Assembly: GCA_051883695.1 (NCBI GenBank)
Contig: JBJEUF010000146.1
Span: 1-7,413, forward strand
From: UBA11524 sp051883695
Lineage (GTDB): Bacteria; Bacillota; Clostridia; Christensenellales; Aristaeellaceae
Direction of reading: 5' to 3'
DNA: 7,413 nt
Shown here: piece by piece, positions 6,264 to 7,413 of the stretch
How the letters are laid out: the number at the start of each line of letters is the position of its first letter
Position numbering within the stretch: position 1 is the stretch's first letter
Made by a program: the position numbers and the translations under genes
The notes under the pieces: generated by a model
Databases searched by the model: none
What the model was told of the DNA's origin: nothing
The model's input: the letters and a program-made list of their open reading frames with translations, nothing else

Positions 6264-6761
6264 TCACAGTGCTTTTTCATAACAGATTTCCATTGTACCC
6301 AAGGCTTGCTTCATTCTGTCTGTCGGATGAAACCCATTTGCTTCATAGAACGCTCTGGCACGGGTATTCTCCGCAAACACCCACAGCATGACCTTTTCAA
6401 AACCGGATTGTGAAATATCGGAAAGAACTCGGTTCATCATCTGTGTGCCAAAGCCTTTTCGCCAGTTGTCCGGAAGGCTGTGAATGCAGATGATCTCCGC
6501 ATATTGCGGCATATCCGCGTCTCTTGAGCTATCCCAATAGGCAATGCAGTGTGCTTTTCCATCTACTTCACCGATATATCCGTTCCCTTTTTCCTCAGCC
6601 AACAGACGATGATACATTACGGTTGCCCTATCAAGGTTCGTGAGTCTTTCCAAATCGTTGTCAGCGATGATGCCACGAAAAGCAGTTTTCCAGCTGGAAG
6701 TTTGTATGCCTGCCAATGTCTGGGCATCTCCCCGCTCTACGCGACGTATCCGGAAATCCAT
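6264..6761 (-). CDS. GNAT-family N-acetyltransferase
   Basis: A 165-residue GNAT acetyltransferase. Motif A includes ICIHSLPDNWRKGFGTQMM (91-109), with RKGFGT at 101-106 binding the acetyl-CoA pyrophosphate. Motif B is VMLWVFAENTRARAFYEANGF (124-144), a very typical C-terminal half with the Asn and Tyr that contact CoA and act as general acid in relatives. The N-terminus IRRVERGDAQTLAGIQTSSW resembles small-molecule or protein N-acetyltransferases broadly. The frame extends to a TTG at 6779 with no Shine-Dalgarno site. The ATG at 6761 follows GGGGGGAAGCGG and is chosen. The gene is clearly more AT-rich than the permease, suggesting a different history. No convincing promoter is visible upstream; it may be co-transcribed with the small gene at 6924-7127. 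Substrate unknown. Confidence 0.88.
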   Translation of the reverse strand: MDFRIRRVERGDAQTLAGIQTSSWKTAFRGIIADNDLERLTNLDRATVMYHRLLAEEKGNGYIGEVDGKAHCIAYWDSSRDADMPQYAEIICIHSLPDNWRKGFGTQMMNRVLSDISQSGFEKVMLWVFAENTRARAFYEANGFHPTDRMKQALGTMEICYEKAL

Positions 6762-6842
6762 CCGCTTCCCCCCGTTCAAATGCAGATATGCGGTTGATGT
6801 GATGTCCTTAATACTTCATATGTCATCGAGCGCGGCGCGTTG

Positions 6843-6902
6843 TTCGTTCTGGCATAGATGAACGAAGCACACTCCAGGGCGGAAAGGCGCTGTGCGAACG
6901 AA
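6843..6902. repeat. Short inverted and direct repeats of TTCGTTC/GAACGAA
   Basis: TTCGTTC (6843-6849) and GAACGAA (6860-6866) form a perfect 7-bp inverted repeat around a 10-nt loop, and GAACGAA recurs at 6896-6902. They lie in the 162-nt gap between the small acidic protein gene and the acetyltransferase. No T-tract follows, so this is not an obvious terminator; an operator or the remnant of a small repeat element is possible. A further palindrome TACTGA-gaa-TCAGTA (6909-6923) directly follows the stop codon of the small gene. Confidence 0.4.
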
Positions 6903-6923
6903 ACATTTTACTGAGAATCAGTA

Positions 6924-7127
6924 TTATGCCGCGTATACGGTTTGCCGGTCAATGTCCCGTACATGACCAAGAAGTCCGGAGCGCGCAGCATCGTCCGCCC
7001 AGCAGCCATAGAGCAGATACATCTCCTCACGGAGCCTTTCGCTTTCCTCGGCGCTGCAGCACCACTGTTCTGCCTTCCGCAGCTCCTCCTCTGCCTCAAA
7101 CAGAATGCTGTCCATATCCATGTACAT
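6924..7127 (-). CDS. Small acidic protein of unknown function (67 residues)
   Basis: I do not recognise this protein. It begins MYMDMDSILFEAEEELRKAE and is acidic (about 16 Asp/Glu against 7 Lys/Arg). The first 40 residues look like one or two amphipathic helices, perhaps a short coiled coil. It has three cysteines (23, 24 and 42), and two tryptophans (22 and 43) each next to a cysteine. The tail GHVRDIDRQTVYAA is less regular. There is no signal peptide or membrane segment. The frame is open from an ATG at 7148, but a near-perfect AAGGAGGT (7135-7142) lies downstream of it and exactly 8 nt before the ATG at 7127, so that start is taken. It is the first gene after the rRNA operon terminator and could be transcribed with the two acetyltransferases. 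It is probably a real gene because of the ribosome binding site; the function is unknown. Confidence 0.65.
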   Translation of the reverse strand: MYMDMDSILFEAEEELRKAEQWCCSAEESERLREEMYLLYGCWADDAARSGLLGHVRDIDRQTVYAA

Positions 7128-7134
7128 GACATCC

Positions 7135-7142
7135 ACCTCCTT
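7135..7142 (-). promoter_or_regulatory. Near-perfect ribosome binding site of the small acidic protein gene
   Basis: AAGGAGGT on the minus strand, with AGGAGG ending 8 nt before the ATG at 7127. It selects this start over the in-frame ATG at 7148, which lies upstream of the site. It is among the strongest such sites in the window and is the main reason to regard the 67-residue frame as a real gene. Confidence 0.75.
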
Positions 7143-7337
7143 ACGCATACATCATAACGCAGATGGAGAGGGATTTCATGCAAAATAAGCTGCGAAAAGA
7201 AAGATTTAGACAAACAGCGTCAGCCAACCATGACCGATGTCCTATCATGGCGTCGATGATGCCTGTGCCGTGTTCGTGATGCGGGTTGCAGAAACTGTTT
7301 CCCAACATGATCCGTGCCGAAATAAACCAACCGCGCG
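7143..7337. other. Spacer between the rRNA operon terminator and the small gene
   Basis: About 195 nt with no convincing gene. A minus-strand frame of 55 codons (ATG at 7308, stop at 7141-7143) starts MLGNSFCNPHHEHGTGIIDA but has only a poor ribosome binding site. An inverted repeat CCATGA/TCATGG lies at 7228-7250. TATGAT on the minus strand (7151-7156) could be a -10 box for the small gene, but no good -35 is seen at proper spacing. No tRNA is visible. Confidence 0.4.
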
Positions 7338-7371
7338 AAAATGAAAAGAAGCACCTCAATCGAGATGCTTC
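7338..7371 (-). terminator. Intrinsic terminator of the rRNA operon
   Basis: On the minus strand GAAGCA (first arm of the plus-strand reading, 7348-7353) pairs with TGCTTC (7366-7371), and CTC/GAG continues the stem inside one mismatch around a 4-nt loop. Directly after the stem come TTTT and TTTTC (7347 down to 7337). It sits about 10 nt beyond the 5S rRNA 3' end, where rRNA operon terminators are usually found. Confidence 0.88.
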
Positions 7372-7380
7372 AAAGAGGTA

Positions 7381-7413
7381 ACCGGCAGCGACCTATCCTC
7401 CCGGGCCGTGTCC
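7381..7413 (-). rRNA. rrf: 5S ribosomal RNA, 3' end (truncated by window edge)
   Basis: The minus strand reads CGGGAGGATAGGTCGCTGCCGG near its end, in two overlapping pieces GGGAGGATAGG and AGGTCGCTGCCGG. This is the conserved 3' part of Firmicutes 5S rRNA: the loop E/helix IV exit GGGAG-ATAGG and the 3' strand of helix I, GCTGCCGG. Only about 33 nt lie in the window; the rest continues to the right. The exact 3' end is uncertain by a few bases. An intrinsic terminator follows at once, so this is the last gene of an rRNA operon transcribed leftward. Confidence 0.85.

Overview
The window looks like chromosomal DNA from a GC-rich member of the Clostridia (Firmicutes), possibly a gut or rumen lineage. 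The evidence is strong Shine-Dalgarno sites, sigma-A type promoters (TTGACT-17-TATAAT, TTGCCA-17-TATAAT), a 5S rRNA 3' end of Firmicutes type, an AlaS of clostridial appearance and a multipass GGDEF protein. The order or species cannot be fixed by eye.

Left part, minus strand (1-4019). A promoter at 3991-4019 drives a membrane diguanylate cyclase (2860-3960), then a Gfo/Idh/MocA oxidoreductase (1873-2841, 18 nt downstream), then, after a hairpin in a 95-nt gap, a PfkB-family sugar kinase (875-1777). These three probably form one operon joining c-di-GMP synthesis to sugar-type metabolism. Downstream, alaS has its own promoter (796-824) and runs off the left edge; only its N-terminal 245 codons are present.

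Middle part, plus strand (4060-5689). An NCS2/AzgA-type purine permease is transcribed divergently from the cyclase. It has a promoter with an extended -10, a roughly 58-nt leader with small, partly exclusive hairpins, and a strong bidirectional terminator (5653-5689).

Right part, minus strand (5690-7413). The 3' end of a 5S rRNA gene (so the end of an rRNA operon) enters from the right and stops at a clear intrinsic terminator. It is followed by about 210 nt with no convincing gene, an uncharacterised 67-residue acidic protein with a near-perfect ribosome binding site, and two tandem GNAT acetyltransferases. The acetyltransferase stretch is visibly lower in GC than the permease (28/60 G+C at 6541-6600 against 40/60 at 4801-4860), so it may be an accessory segment placed between an rRNA operon and core genes.

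I found no CRISPR array, insertion sequence, tRNA or phage gene. The least ordinary items are the diguanylate cyclase without the inhibitory-site aspartate in a metabolic operon, the small acidic protein beside the rRNA operon, and the leader structure of the permease. I see no convincing evidence of a wholly new system.
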